Of a stretch of DNA of 64,000 nucleotides, positions 55,452-63,574 are shown piece by piece. The notes beneath the pieces are model-generated. The model had not been told where the DNA came from, made no database searches, and saw only the letters and a program-made list of their open reading frames with translations. This DNA is from an uncultured Lacinutrix sp. (GTDB lineage: Bacteria > Bacteroidota > Bacteroidia > Flavobacteriales > Flavobacteriaceae), in contig NZ_CANMRQ010000005.1 of the NCBI RefSeq assembly GCF_947500325.1, forward strand, positions 186,001 through 250,000, read 5' to 3'. Position numbers and translations under genes: made by a program. The stretch's first letter is position 1. Each line of letters opens with the position of its first letter.

Positions 55452-55748
55452 ATGGCAACTTTTGAAGAACTTGCGAGTAAAATAGAAAATGAAATTCGTT
55501 CTTTTTCCAGCTTTAAAATAGGAAAAACTGGGAGAAATATAGTAGATCGCTATAACGATGTATATGCTAATACTTATAATAACTATAAGGTAGTAGCTTA
55601 TTCAAAAAACTTAAATACTATTGAAGATTTTGAAATGTATTTAATACAACGCTTTAATACTTTAATAGGTTGCAAAAATAAATACATTGAAGATATTGAG
55701 ACAACTGATACTGAATATTATATTTTATATTTAATGTTTAATCACTAA
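55452..55748 (+). CDS. Small protein with GIY-YIG/T5orf172-like segment
   Basis: 98 aa, no signal peptide. FKIGKTGRNIVDRYNDVY followed by YKVVAYSKNLN and FEMYLIQRFNTLIGC resembles the latter part of GIY-YIG nucleases (conserved Lys-Ile-Gly-Lys-Thr, Arg, and Glu before the last helix). The first GIY strand is not visible, so it is a minimal or degenerate version. Function unknown; isolated between two other small genes. Confidence 0.55.
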   Translation: MATFEELASKIENEIRSFSSFKIGKTGRNIVDRYNDVYANTYNNYKVVAYSKNLNTIEDFEMYLIQRFNTLIGCKNKYIEDIETTDTEYYILYLMFNH

Positions 55749-55818
55749 CCTAATTATTTACATAAACAAAATTTAAAGATTATTAAACGGGTCATTTTAT
55801 TTGTATCTTTTTAGAAAA

Positions 55819-56223
55819 ATGATGAAAACTCAATTTATAATACTAGCCATATTCATTAATATTTTAAGTTACTCCCAAGAAGATAAAAGATTGTCAACTA
55901 TAGATTTTGTAGAAGTTTTAAATGATAATAAAGATGAAGTATTATTCTATTATCAAAACAATTGGCAAGTACTAAGAGAAATCGCTTTAAAAAAGGGTTA
56001 TATCCATTCATTTCAAATTTTAGAAACTCTAGCAACTCCAGAAGCACCATATCATTTTATATTAATAACTACTTATTCTAACCAAACACAATATGATAAA
56101 AGAGAAGTGCATTTTAGCGCAATAATTAAGGCTCAAGATGGTTTAAAATTACTCAATACAAAACAACCAAATGATTTTAGAAAGATTGTTATTAGAAAAT
56201 ATGTTATAAAGCATTGGTATTAG
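55819..56223 (+). CDS. Small secreted protein of unknown function
   Basis: 134 aa from Met55819. An open frame begins at a TTG at 55801, but the sequence MMKTQFIILAIFINILSYSQ is a natural signal peptide. The mature part has mixed charge, with YQNNWQVLREIALKKGYIHSFQILE and a C-terminal FRKIVIRKYVIKHWY. No family recognised. It converges on the TonB-receptor gene with a 52-bp gap. Confidence 0.6.
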   Translation: MMKTQFIILAIFINILSYSQEDKRLSTIDFVEVLNDNKDEVLFYYQNNWQVLREIALKKGYIHSFQILETLATPEAPYHFILITTYSNQTQYDKREVHFSAIIKAQDGLKLLNTKQPNDFRKIVIRKYVIKHWY

Positions 56224-56275
56224 CGCTAATAATTTTAACGATATCTAACAAACTAAAAACGTATTAACAATTATA

Positions 56276-58429
56276 TTATAAATTATCCAACTGATTATCT
56301 GTTCCTTTTTCACTAATCGTCCAGAAGAAACCAACAAAAAAGAATTGATCTGCAGCAGGTTTTAAGGCTCGTCTTGCAAAATTATTATTTAAATCTGGAG
56401 TATTTGCATACTGATATCCATTAACGTTTTTAAAACCTAAAACATTATTTATAGAGAAATACAATATCTTTTGCTGACTTAGTAAGTATGCCCAATTGAC
56501 ACTTAAACTATTAAAACCTTTTGTTTTTGCATTTAAAAATCCTGTTTCATTTGGATTAGTATAAGTTCTCCCTGATGCATAGGCATAACTAAGTCCTACT
56601 TGACTTTTCCAATCTTCAATCCAGTATTTACCAACAATATTTAAATTATGTCTATTTGCAAAATTTGGTTGCGCTGCATTTGGGTAATTTCTATAATCTC
56701 GTTCAGTATCTAAAAACGAATAACTTACCCAATAATCTATATTTTTTATGCTTTTACTATCACGATAAAATAAATCTAAACCTTTAGCAAAACCATTTCC
56801 AGCATTGTTATAATTACTATCAAAACTCGTAAAACTTGTATCGTATTTTACTAATTTATTGTAATTTTTATAATAGGTTTCTGCTCTAAAAATGCGTCCA
56901 TCATTATTATATTGATAGTTTAAAATATAATGCTGCGTTTGCTCTGCATTTAAGTTTTGTTCAAATTTTAAAATACTACTGTTAGGGTTTTGATAAAAAT
57001 TACCGTAAGCTAACGATACTTGACTTTTTGCTCCCGTTTTGTAGGCAAAAGATACTCGTGGTGATATATTAGTTTCTTTAAACAACTCACTATATTCAGC
57101 TCTTAATCCTGCTTTTAAAGCTAATTTTTTAGAGAAAATAATATCAGCTTCAGAAAATACAGCACTAATATTATTATTATAACCGTATTCTACTGGAGCT
57201 ATAAAATCATCTTGGTAGTTTTCATTAAAATTAGTAGTAAAATACTCTGCTCCAAAATTTAGTTTAAAACGACTACTAAAACTTTTCCTTAATTTAAATT
57301 TAGCATGTATTGAATTCTCTGTATCATTTATATCACTTGCGTCAATCCCTACTCTTGTTTTAGCATTTGTATAACTTAAACCTGTGGCTAATTTCCAACG
57401 ATTTTCTAATATTGCTTTATAAGAACCATTAAAATAAAGGTTACTATTTTTTAATTTAAAACGTAAACCATCTGCATTATTTATATCTTCTTGAATAAGT
57501 TCAAAGTTAGAGGCGTCAAACCCTGTATATAGTTTTAGTAAACCATTGTTAGTTTTTTGTCTAAATACGGTCTCTCCAGATGCGGTTTGAAATGGTTTTA
57601 TCCAATCATTTCTATCTTTAAAAATTGCTAAATATGGTGCTAGATTTATATAAGATGCGTTAACACTTAAAGAACTTTCTTTCCATTTTTGCGTATTACC
57701 TAAAGTAGCACCAACACTCATTATTCCAATATCTGTTTTTTCCTGATCTGGTTCATCTATAGTGTTTAGTAGCAACACACTGGATAATGCCTGACCATAT
57801 TCGGCACTATAACCACCAGTTGAAAAGGTTATACCATCAAACAAAAAAGGAGAATAACGTCCACGAGTTGGAGCATTATTAGTTGTTGGCGTATATGGTG
57901 TAAATACACGAATACCATCAATAAATATTTGAGTTTCTTCTGCTTCTCCACCACGAACAAATAATCTACCATCTTCGGCTACAGTTGTTGTTCCTGGTAA
58001 TGTTTGTAATGCTCCTACAAAATCACCTAACGCACTAGCTGTAGTAACCACATCTAAAGGTTTTAAAACAGACACCTTACTATTATCACCGGCTGCAAAT
58101 GTTCCAGCAGACAACACTACAGTTTCTAGTGAGTTGACATCTTCTCGTAATTTAATATTTAAATTATTTAGTGTAGATACATCACTTGCCATTTGAAATG
58201 ACTCGTATGAAACATAAGATGCTATCAATATTTGTGTTCCAGTTTCGGTCGTTTTAAAATTAAACATACCTTTTTCGTTAGTTGTACCACCATCATAAGT
58301 GCCATCTAAATACACATTGACACCTTGTATTGGGTTGTTTTTAGCATCTGTAACTATTCCATTTATAGTAGTTTGAGCAGAGAGTTGTAGTGTGATTAAT
58401 ACTAATAATGCTTGTAAAAAAAATTTCAT
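56276..58429 (-). CDS. TonB-dependent outer-membrane receptor with CarboxypepD_reg-like domain
   Basis: 717 aa from Met58429 (MKFFLQALLVLITLQLSAQ is a clear signal peptide; an upstream ATG at 58474 would add 15 polar residues and lie upstream of the promoter box). N-terminal beta-sandwich (TINGIVTDAKNNPIQGVNVYLDGT), then plug (AGTFAAGDNSKVSVLKPLDV and RLFVRGGEAEETQIFIDGIRVF) and a beta-barrel to the C-terminus. No SusD-like partner adjoins it, so the substrate may be an ion, siderophore or peptide. Upstream is a tandem LytTR-type site matching that of the LytS/LytTR operon. Confidence 0.9.
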   Translation of the reverse strand: MKFFLQALLVLITLQLSAQTTINGIVTDAKNNPIQGVNVYLDGTYDGGTTNEKGMFNFKTTETGTQILIASYVSYESFQMASDVSTLNNLNIKLREDVNSLETVVLSAGTFAAGDNSKVSVLKPLDVVTTASALGDFVGALQTLPGTTTVAEDGRLFVRGGEAEETQIFIDGIRVFTPYTPTTNNAPTRGRYSPFLFDGITFSTGGYSAEYGQALSSVLLLNTIDEPDQEKTDIGIMSVGATLGNTQKWKESSLSVNASYINLAPYLAIFKDRNDWIKPFQTASGETVFRQKTNNGLLKLYTGFDASNFELIQEDINNADGLRFKLKNSNLYFNGSYKAILENRWKLATGLSYTNAKTRVGIDASDINDTENSIHAKFKLRKSFSSRFKLNFGAEYFTTNFNENYQDDFIAPVEYGYNNNISAVFSEADIIFSKKLALKAGLRAEYSELFKETNISPRVSFAYKTGAKSQVSLAYGNFYQNPNSSILKFEQNLNAEQTQHYILNYQYNNDGRIFRAETYYKNYNKLVKYDTSFTSFDSNYNNAGNGFAKGLDLFYRDSKSIKNIDYWVSYSFLDTERDYRNYPNAAQPNFANRHNLNIVGKYWIEDWKSQVGLSYAYASGRTYTNPNETGFLNAKTKGFNSLSVNWAYLLSQQKILYFSINNVLGFKNVNGYQYANTPDLNNNFARRALKPAADQFFFVGFFWTISEKGTDNQLDNL

Positions 58430-58456
58430 ATTGTTCGTCGGTTTTGTTTGATGATT

Positions 58457-58464
58457 CAAAGATG
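58457..58464 (-). promoter_or_regulatory. -7-like box of the TonB-receptor gene
   Basis: CATCTTTG on the minus strand, one mismatch to TAnnTTTG at the first base, 27 bp from the start codon at 58429. It is part of a GATGC/GCATC inverted repeat (58461-58475). Confidence 0.45.
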
Positions 58465-58497
58465 CTTTAAGCATCCCTTTTTTTAAATTTATAATTA

Positions 58498-58527
58498 CCG
58501 AACTGTGACTTTTTGAAGATGAATTGC
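58498..58527 (-). promoter_or_regulatory. Tandem LytTR-type binding site upstream of the TonB receptor
   Basis: On the minus strand, GCAATTCAT (58527 to 58519) and ACAGTTCGG (58506 to 58498), again 21 bp apart. The proximal half-site is identical to that upstream of the LytS/LytTR operon. It also lies 31 bp upstream of the divergent YhhN gene. Confidence 0.65.
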
Positions 58528-58558
58528 ATATTTTTATACCCGTTATAACAAATATGTA

Positions 58559-59239
58559 ATGAAACCAAACAACAATTATTTATTCTTTATTATTTTCTTC
58601 TTTTTAGTTGCTATTGAAACTACAGTTGCTAATCTAGATGGCTTAACTTGGTTACATTATATATTTAAACCTCTTATAGTTATTTCCCTTATTATTTATT
58701 TTACAAAACACAACAAGCACCTTAGTATTTATACACAAAAATTCACTTTTTTTGCATTAACGTTTTCCTTAATTGGAGATATATTATTACTCTTTGTTAA
58801 TCGCTCTCAGTTGTTTTTTATTGGAGGTTTAATAGCCTTCTTAATTGCACATATTTTATACAGTCTAGTCTTTTTTAATAAAAGAAATAAAAACACCAAA
58901 TGGTATGGTTTTGTTGCTATTATTTTAATTTATACTATACTATTATTTTCGTATTTAAAAACTGGTATAGGACATTTATTAATTCCTGTAATTATATATA
59001 TGCTAGTTATATTAACGATGGTTACATCAGCTTTTTTAAGAAAAGGTATGGTGAATACTAATAGTTTTAATTTAGTATTTATTGGAGCGTTAATTTTTAT
59101 AGCTTCAGACAGTTTATTAGCCCTAAATAAATTCTATGCTCCATTATCTATAGCTAATTTTGGAATTATGTTTACATACGCATTAGCCCAATTACTAATT
59201 GTTTTAGGACTATTAAAACAACAAGATTTTAAAGTTTAG
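58559..59239 (+). CDS. YhhN/TMEM86-family membrane protein, fifth copy
   Basis: 226 aa multi-spanning protein. It keeps the canonical features, IFKPLIVI near residue 40, IGDILLL near 77, AHILYSL near 98 and ASDSLLALN near 183, more completely than the array at 1.6-4.7 kb, and may be the ancestral-type copy. It is divergent from the TonB-receptor gene and overlaps the NADH dehydrogenase gene at its 3' end by 11 bp. Confidence 0.82.
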   Translation: MKPNNNYLFFIIFFFLVAIETTVANLDGLTWLHYIFKPLIVISLIIYFTKHNKHLSIYTQKFTFFALTFSLIGDILLLFVNRSQLFFIGGLIAFLIAHILYSLVFFNKRNKNTKWYGFVAIILIYTILLFSYLKTGIGHLLIPVIIYMLVILTMVTSAFLRKGMVNTNSFNLVFIGALIFIASDSLLALNKFYAPLSIANFGIMFTYALAQLLIVLGLLKQQDFKV

Positions 59240-60509
59240 ACTTATTAAAAGGTCTTATTATAAGTCTAGCAGCTTTATCAAAATTTATATAATTATAAGT
59301 CCAATTAAAAAAAACGATCACGCGGTTACGAAAGCCAACAAGAGACATTAAGTGAATAAACATCCATACAAACCACGCTAAAAAACCTGCAAATTTATAA
59401 TGTTTTAAATCTACTACTGCTTTATTTCTACCTATAGTAGCCATAGAACCTTTATCATTATAAGTAAATATCTTTAACGGTTTATTATCAATTAATCTAA
59501 GTATATTTTTACCTAAAAGTTTTCCTTGTTGTATTGCTGGTTGAGCAACTTGAGGATGACCATTAGGGAAATTTTCTGTTGCCATTAATGCAATATCGCC
59601 TAACGCAAAGATAGCCTCATAACCTTCTACTTGATTATATCTATTTACTTTATAACGATTTGCACGCTCTATTAGGGCATTAGCTTGTAAACCTTTTATT
59701 GGTGCTCCAGTAACTCCTGCTGCCCATATAAGCGTTTCAGATTGTAAGGTTAATTCAGAGTTTGTTAATACCGTTTTCCCATCATAATCTTTAACAAATG
59801 TATTACAATGAACTTTTACACCTAGCTTTTTAAGAAACTGTTCTGCTTTTTTTGAAGCATGTTCACTCATAGGCGGTAATACTCTATCATTACCTTCTAG
59901 CAAATGTATTTGCATTGTTTTTGCATCTAAATCACGGTAGTCTCTAGGTAAAATATGATTTTTAAGTTCGGCAATCGCGCCAGCAAGCTCAACTCCTGTT
60001 GGTCCACCACCAACTATAACAAAATTTAACAAGGCTTGCTTTTCTTCATCTGAATTAGCAATAGCAGCTTTCTCAAAATTTTGAAGTATTAAACTTCGTA
60101 TATTAAGTGCTTGCGGCACTTTTTTCATTGGCATACTATTAGCTTCAATAGTCTTATTTCCAAAATAGTTTGTTTTTGTTCCAGTAGCTAGAATTAAATA
60201 GTCAAAAGACAAATTACCTATATTAGTATGTATTTCCTTTTTGTCTGCATCTATATGATTAACTTCTGCCAAACGAAAAAATGAATTTTTATGCTTTTTT
60301 ATAATTTTTCGAAGTGGATAAGCAATAGAATCTGGTTCTAAACCTGCAGAAGAGACTTGATAAAGTAATGGCTGAAACGTATGATAATTATGTTTATCTA
60401 ATAATATAACTTGAACATTTTTATTAGCCAAAGTTTTAGCCATACTTACTCCAGCAAAACCGCCACCTACAATGACTATTCTGGACACATTAGACTCAGG
60501 TATATTCAT
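59229..60509 (-). CDS. ndh: Type II NADH:quinone dehydrogenase (NDH-2)
   Basis: 426 aa from Met60509. FAD and NAD folds: RIVIVGGGFAGVSMAKTLA at the N-terminus and NFVIVGGGPTGVELAGAIAEL near 165; FALGDIA and the GHPQVAQPAIQQGKLLGKNI motif near 305. C-terminal hydrophobic segment (LAWFVWMFIHLMSLVGF) anchors it in the membrane. It oxidises NADH without proton pumping. A perfect -7 box lies at 60537-60544, excluding a longer start at 60539. Confidence 0.9.
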   Translation of the reverse strand: MNIPESNVSRIVIVGGGFAGVSMAKTLANKNVQVILLDKHNYHTFQPLLYQVSSAGLEPDSIAYPLRKIIKKHKNSFFRLAEVNHIDADKKEIHTNIGNLSFDYLILATGTKTNYFGNKTIEANSMPMKKVPQALNIRSLILQNFEKAAIANSDEEKQALLNFVIVGGGPTGVELAGAIAELKNHILPRDYRDLDAKTMQIHLLEGNDRVLPPMSEHASKKAEQFLKKLGVKVHCNTFVKDYDGKTVLTNSELTLQSETLIWAAGVTGAPIKGLQANALIERANRYKVNRYNQVEGYEAIFALGDIALMATENFPNGHPQVAQPAIQQGKLLGKNILRLIDNKPLKIFTYNDKGSMATIGRNKAVVDLKHYKFAGFLAWFVWMFIHLMSLVGFRNRVIVFFNWTYNYINFDKAARLIIRPFNKSKL

Positions 60510-60536
60510 AAAAAAAGTACTGAAAAATATCTTATC

Positions 60537-60544
60537 CAAAGATA
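60537..60544 (-). promoter_or_regulatory. -7 promoter box of the NDH-2 gene
   Basis: TATCTTTG on the minus strand, a perfect TAnnTTTG, 27 bp upstream of the ATG at 60509. Confidence 0.6.
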
Positions 60545-60593
60545 CGATTTATGCCTCTGAAAGACTATTTTTAAAAAATAATATTTTAATTAT

Positions 60594-60622
60594 TGTAACG
60601 TTTTTAAAATTTAAACTACTTA
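60594..60622 (+). promoter_or_regulatory. Candidate ECF-type promoter of the second ECF sigma operon
   Basis: TGTAACGTTTTT at 60594-60605 and TACTTA at 60617-60622; 16 bp between TGTAACG and TACTTA, identical to the arrangement upstream of the DUF4199 gene at 6501. The sigma start codon is 23 bp downstream, fitting autoregulation. Confidence 0.55.
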
Positions 60623-60645
60623 TAAAATAACCTAACCAACGACTA

Positions 60646-61140
60646 TTGAATAAAGAACTTGAACATAGTTTTGTAGAATTACTGGAGAAACACCAGAATA
60701 TAGTGCATAAAGTGTGCCGTCTGTACACTAATAATTACGATGCACATAATGATTTGTTTCAGGAGATAACAATTCAACTTTGGCGAGCGTACCCAAAATT
60801 TCGAGGTGACGCTAAGTTTAGTACTTGGATGTATCGAGTTGGGTTAAATACCGCTATTACTCTCTATAGGAAGTCTAAACGACGCATTAACACATCAGAA
60901 TTTGATGCTGTTCAATTTAAAATCAAGGCTGAAGAATATGATGATACCGAAGAGCAACAATTAAAGCTCTTATATAAAGCTGTACATCAATTAAACGATA
61001 TTGAAAAAGCCCTTGTGTTCTTATATTTAGAAGACAAGAACTATAAAGAAATTAGTGAAACAATGGGTATTAGTGAAGTAAATGCAAGAGTGAAGATGAA
61101 TAGAGTAAAAACTAAACTAAAAACCATATTAAATCCGTAA
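60646..61140 (+). CDS. ECF-family RNA polymerase sigma factor (second)
   Basis: 164 aa. Region 2 with CRLYTNNYDAHNDLFQEITIQLWRAY and region 4 with YLEDKNYKEISETMGISEVNARVKMNRVKTKLK. The start is TTG: the frame has an in-frame TAA at 60628-60630 and no ATG between. The operon continues with a membrane protein (4 bp gap) and two glycine-zipper proteins. An ECF-like promoter candidate lies 24-52 bp upstream. Confidence 0.92.
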   Translation: MNKELEHSFVELLEKHQNIVHKVCRLYTNNYDAHNDLFQEITIQLWRAYPKFRGDAKFSTWMYRVGLNTAITLYRKSKRRINTSEFDAVQFKIKAEEYDDTEEQQLKLLYKAVHQLNDIEKALVFLYLEDKNYKEISETMGISEVNARVKMNRVKTKLKTILNP

Positions 61141-61143
61141 AAT

Positions 61144-61779
61144 ATGGATGAATTAGATTTATTAAAAAAACATTGGCAGAGTGATGGAATTGAGGATAAA
61201 CATTTAACCTCAAAAGACATATACCCTATGCTATTAAAAAAATCGTCTTCAATTGTCAAGACATTATTCTATATAAGTGTAGCAGAATTAATTTTTTGGA
61301 TTCTTATAAATACACTTCCTGCCTTTTTTAGTGATGGTTACAATGAGCGTATGGCAGAATTATATGGAAGTCACATATCTGTAACAGTTTTTACTATATT
61401 AAGTTACGTAGTCATTGTACTATTTATCTATTTATTGTTTAAATCATACAAAAACATATCTGTCACTGACAATGCAAAAAAATTAATGGAAAACATATTA
61501 AAAACACGTAAAGTGATCAAGTACTATGTTATTTATAATTTAATTATGGCATTTCTTTCTATGGTTATTGGTTTTTATTATGCATTCCAAAACGACCCAA
61601 AAATTAAAACTATTTTTGAAGACCCCAATAATACAAAATCAATTATAACATATATAGTAATAGTTGCATTCACAGGTTTATTTGTTTTAATAATCTGGTT
61701 ATTCTACAAGTTACTCTACGGTATTCTTTTAAAACGTTTAAATAGAAATTATAAGGAATTAAAAAAATTAGAAGTTTAA
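61144..61779 (+). CDS. Four-helix membrane protein of the second ECF sigma operon
   Basis: 211 aa. It starts with DELDLLKKHWQSD, a motif seen at the N-terminus of Bacteroidota proteins encoded next to ECF sigma factors, followed by four membrane helices (about 38-60, 80-100, 128-150, 165-190). It is 3 bp after the sigma gene and is a candidate membrane-bound anti-sigma factor (inference). No zinc-finger anti-sigma motif. Confidence 0.7.
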   Translation: MDELDLLKKHWQSDGIEDKHLTSKDIYPMLLKKSSSIVKTLFYISVAELIFWILINTLPAFFSDGYNERMAELYGSHISVTVFTILSYVVIVLFIYLLFKSYKNISVTDNAKKLMENILKTRKVIKYYVIYNLIMAFLSMVIGFYYAFQNDPKIKTIFEDPNNTKSIITYIVIVAFTGLFVLIIWLFYKLLYGILLKRLNRNYKELKKLEV

Positions 61780-61782
61780 ATT

Positions 61783-62256
61783 ATGACTATAGAACAAGGC
61801 TTATCATTTTTTAAAGAACTAAATACTAAGAACCCTACAAAAAAAGAACTTAGAGTTTATAACACTTTTATTAGTGTACTCACAGACCTAAAAAATAGAG
61901 ATTTAACTCCTGAACAAATACTAGATATCGAAGCTGAATTAACACATTTAGATATAAAAGAAAAGACTAACGACATAAAAAATTTAAGGAAAAAGCTAAA
62001 TGGTTTTATATGTTTTATAAAGAAGAAATTATCATTAATTTCTGAAGGCCAATACATGGGATTGGGTATGGCAATAGGCTTGTCTTTAGGAATGTCTTTA
62101 GGCATGACATTTGGCATTATTTTTAGTAAAGACAACGGCATGATATTAGGTATGAACATTGGTATGGGAATTGGTATGGCTCTAGGTATGATTATAGGAG
62201 CCGCAAAAGATGCTGAGTTAAAAAAACAAGGAAAAGTTTTAAATACAAAACCATAA
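61783..62256 (+). CDS. Glycine-zipper membrane protein, first paralogue
   Basis: 157 aa. A helical N-terminal part (TIEQGLSFFKELNTKNPTKKELRVYNTFISVL) and a C-terminal glycine zipper (MGLGMAIGLSLGMSLGMTFG and MNIGMGIGMALGMIIG), with Gly every four residues and many Met. Glycine zippers pack transmembrane helices and can oligomerise. Paralogous to the next gene. It follows the sigma-operon membrane protein by 3 bp. Confidence 0.72.
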   Translation: MTIEQGLSFFKELNTKNPTKKELRVYNTFISVLTDLKNRDLTPEQILDIEAELTHLDIKEKTNDIKNLRKKLNGFICFIKKKLSLISEGQYMGLGMAIGLSLGMSLGMTFGIIFSKDNGMILGMNIGMGIGMALGMIIGAAKDAELKKQGKVLNTKP

Positions 62257-62259
62257 GCT

Positions 62260-62718
62260 ATGATTATTGATAATACTATTTCTTTTTTAAAAAAATTAAA
62301 AACACAAAATAGCTCTAAAAAAGAGCTTGATACTTATAATGCTTTTATTAGAGTTTTAACTGATGTAAAACATAGAAATTTTAATTCTTTAGAACTTAAC
62401 CGTATTGAACAAGAACTAGAATTACTAGACATAGAATTAAATACTGAAAGGAAAACATTAAACAAAAAACTACATCAGTTTTTTGAGTTTTTAAAAAATG
62501 AATTTTCTCTTATTTCTAAAGACTATTATAAAAATAACTATATGGCGTTAGGTATGTGTTTTGGTTCAGCTGCTGGCATTATTTTAGGAGTCGTCAGTCT
62601 ACCCATTGGTTTAGTATTAGGAATGGTAATTGGCATGTATTTAGGATCTGAAAAAGACAAAAAAGCAAAAGAAGAAGGACGTGTCTTAAATTTTACTTCT
62701 TTTGAATCTATGTTCTAA
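62260..62718 (+). CDS. Glycine-zipper membrane protein, second paralogue
   Basis: 152 aa, paralogous to the preceding gene: both start with an I..[GT].SF[FL]K.L.T.N..KKEL..YN.FI.VLTD pattern. The glycine zipper is shorter (MALGMCFGSAAGIILGVV, then GLVLGMVIGMYLG). Last gene of the operon, 9 bp from a convergent acyltransferase gene. Function unknown. Confidence 0.72.
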   Translation: MIIDNTISFLKKLKTQNSSKKELDTYNAFIRVLTDVKHRNFNSLELNRIEQELELLDIELNTERKTLNKKLHQFFEFLKNEFSLISKDYYKNNYMALGMCFGSAAGIILGVVSLPIGLVLGMVIGMYLGSEKDKKAKEEGRVLNFTSFESMF

Positions 62719-62727
62719 AACAACTAT

Positions 62728-63531
62728 CTAAGTAAGCCACTCTCGTTGTTTATTTAACTCTTCTTGAGCCAATAATTCTTTTTGCGGTATTACTTTTAAA
62801 AATGAAGGATGTTGCTCTATAGCATATTCAATTTTCGTAACAATATCTGCAATAGATTCATTCTCATAATCAATATCTAAAGGTGCTTTTACTTCAAATG
62901 TTTGATAAACATTTTTCTTTTTTATACGTAATCCTTTTTTATCAAATGCTCGACGAAAACCATCTATAACTATAGGTACCACTACTGGTTTGTATTGTTT
63001 AATTATATGAGCTGTACCTTTACGAATTGGTTTAAAAGGTGTTGTAGTTCCTTGCGGAAAAGTTACTACCCAACCATCATCAAGAGCTGTTCTAATAGCA
63101 GATATGTCGCTCATTTTCACCTGTCTATTAATATTTTCTCCTTTACTTCTCCATGTACGCTCAATACTTATCGATCCTGTGTAAGCAAATATTTTAGGCA
63201 AGAATCCAGATTTCATTGTCTCTTTTGCTGCTACATAATACATATTTAATTTAGGGTTCCATAAATAACCAACATTTTTTATAGAATCTCCCCTATTACT
63301 TAAGCTAGCATTAAACACGTGAAACATAGCAAATACATCTGCAAAATACGTTTGATGATTAGAAATAAAAAGAACGTTGGTATCTGGTAAGTCTTTTATT
63401 ATTTGAGAGCCTTCTATTTGCAATTCGTTAAAACCACGAAAACGTCTATGCGATAATACACCAAGTATTCTGATGAGCCATTTCTTTACAAATAATATGT
63501 GTCCAAAAGGATTTCTTTTAAATAATCCCAT
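62728..63531 (-). CDS. 1-acyl-glycerol-3-phosphate acyltransferase family protein
   Basis: 267 aa. The acyltransferase motif is SNHQTYFADVFAMF; the His and Asp are five residues apart (HX5D) rather than the usual four. The second motif, FPQGTTTPFKPIRKGTAH, stands for FPEGTRS. Both are seen in Bacteroidota members of the family, so it is probably active, but the substrate (lysophospholipid or other) is not shown. It overlaps nothing and faces the glycine-zipper genes. Confidence 0.85.
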   Translation of the reverse strand: MGLFKRNPFGHILFVKKWLIRILGVLSHRRFRGFNELQIEGSQIIKDLPDTNVLFISNHQTYFADVFAMFHVFNASLSNRGDSIKNVGYLWNPKLNMYYVAAKETMKSGFLPKIFAYTGSISIERTWRSKGENINRQVKMSDISAIRTALDDGWVVTFPQGTTTPFKPIRKGTAHIIKQYKPVVVPIVIDGFRRAFDKKGLRIKKKNVYQTFEVKAPLDIDYENESIADIVTKIEYAIEQHPSFLKVIPQKELLAQEELNKQREWLT

Positions 63532-63574
63532 AAATATTAATTAGTTTAGGATTAACAAATGTACAGAATAGCTT

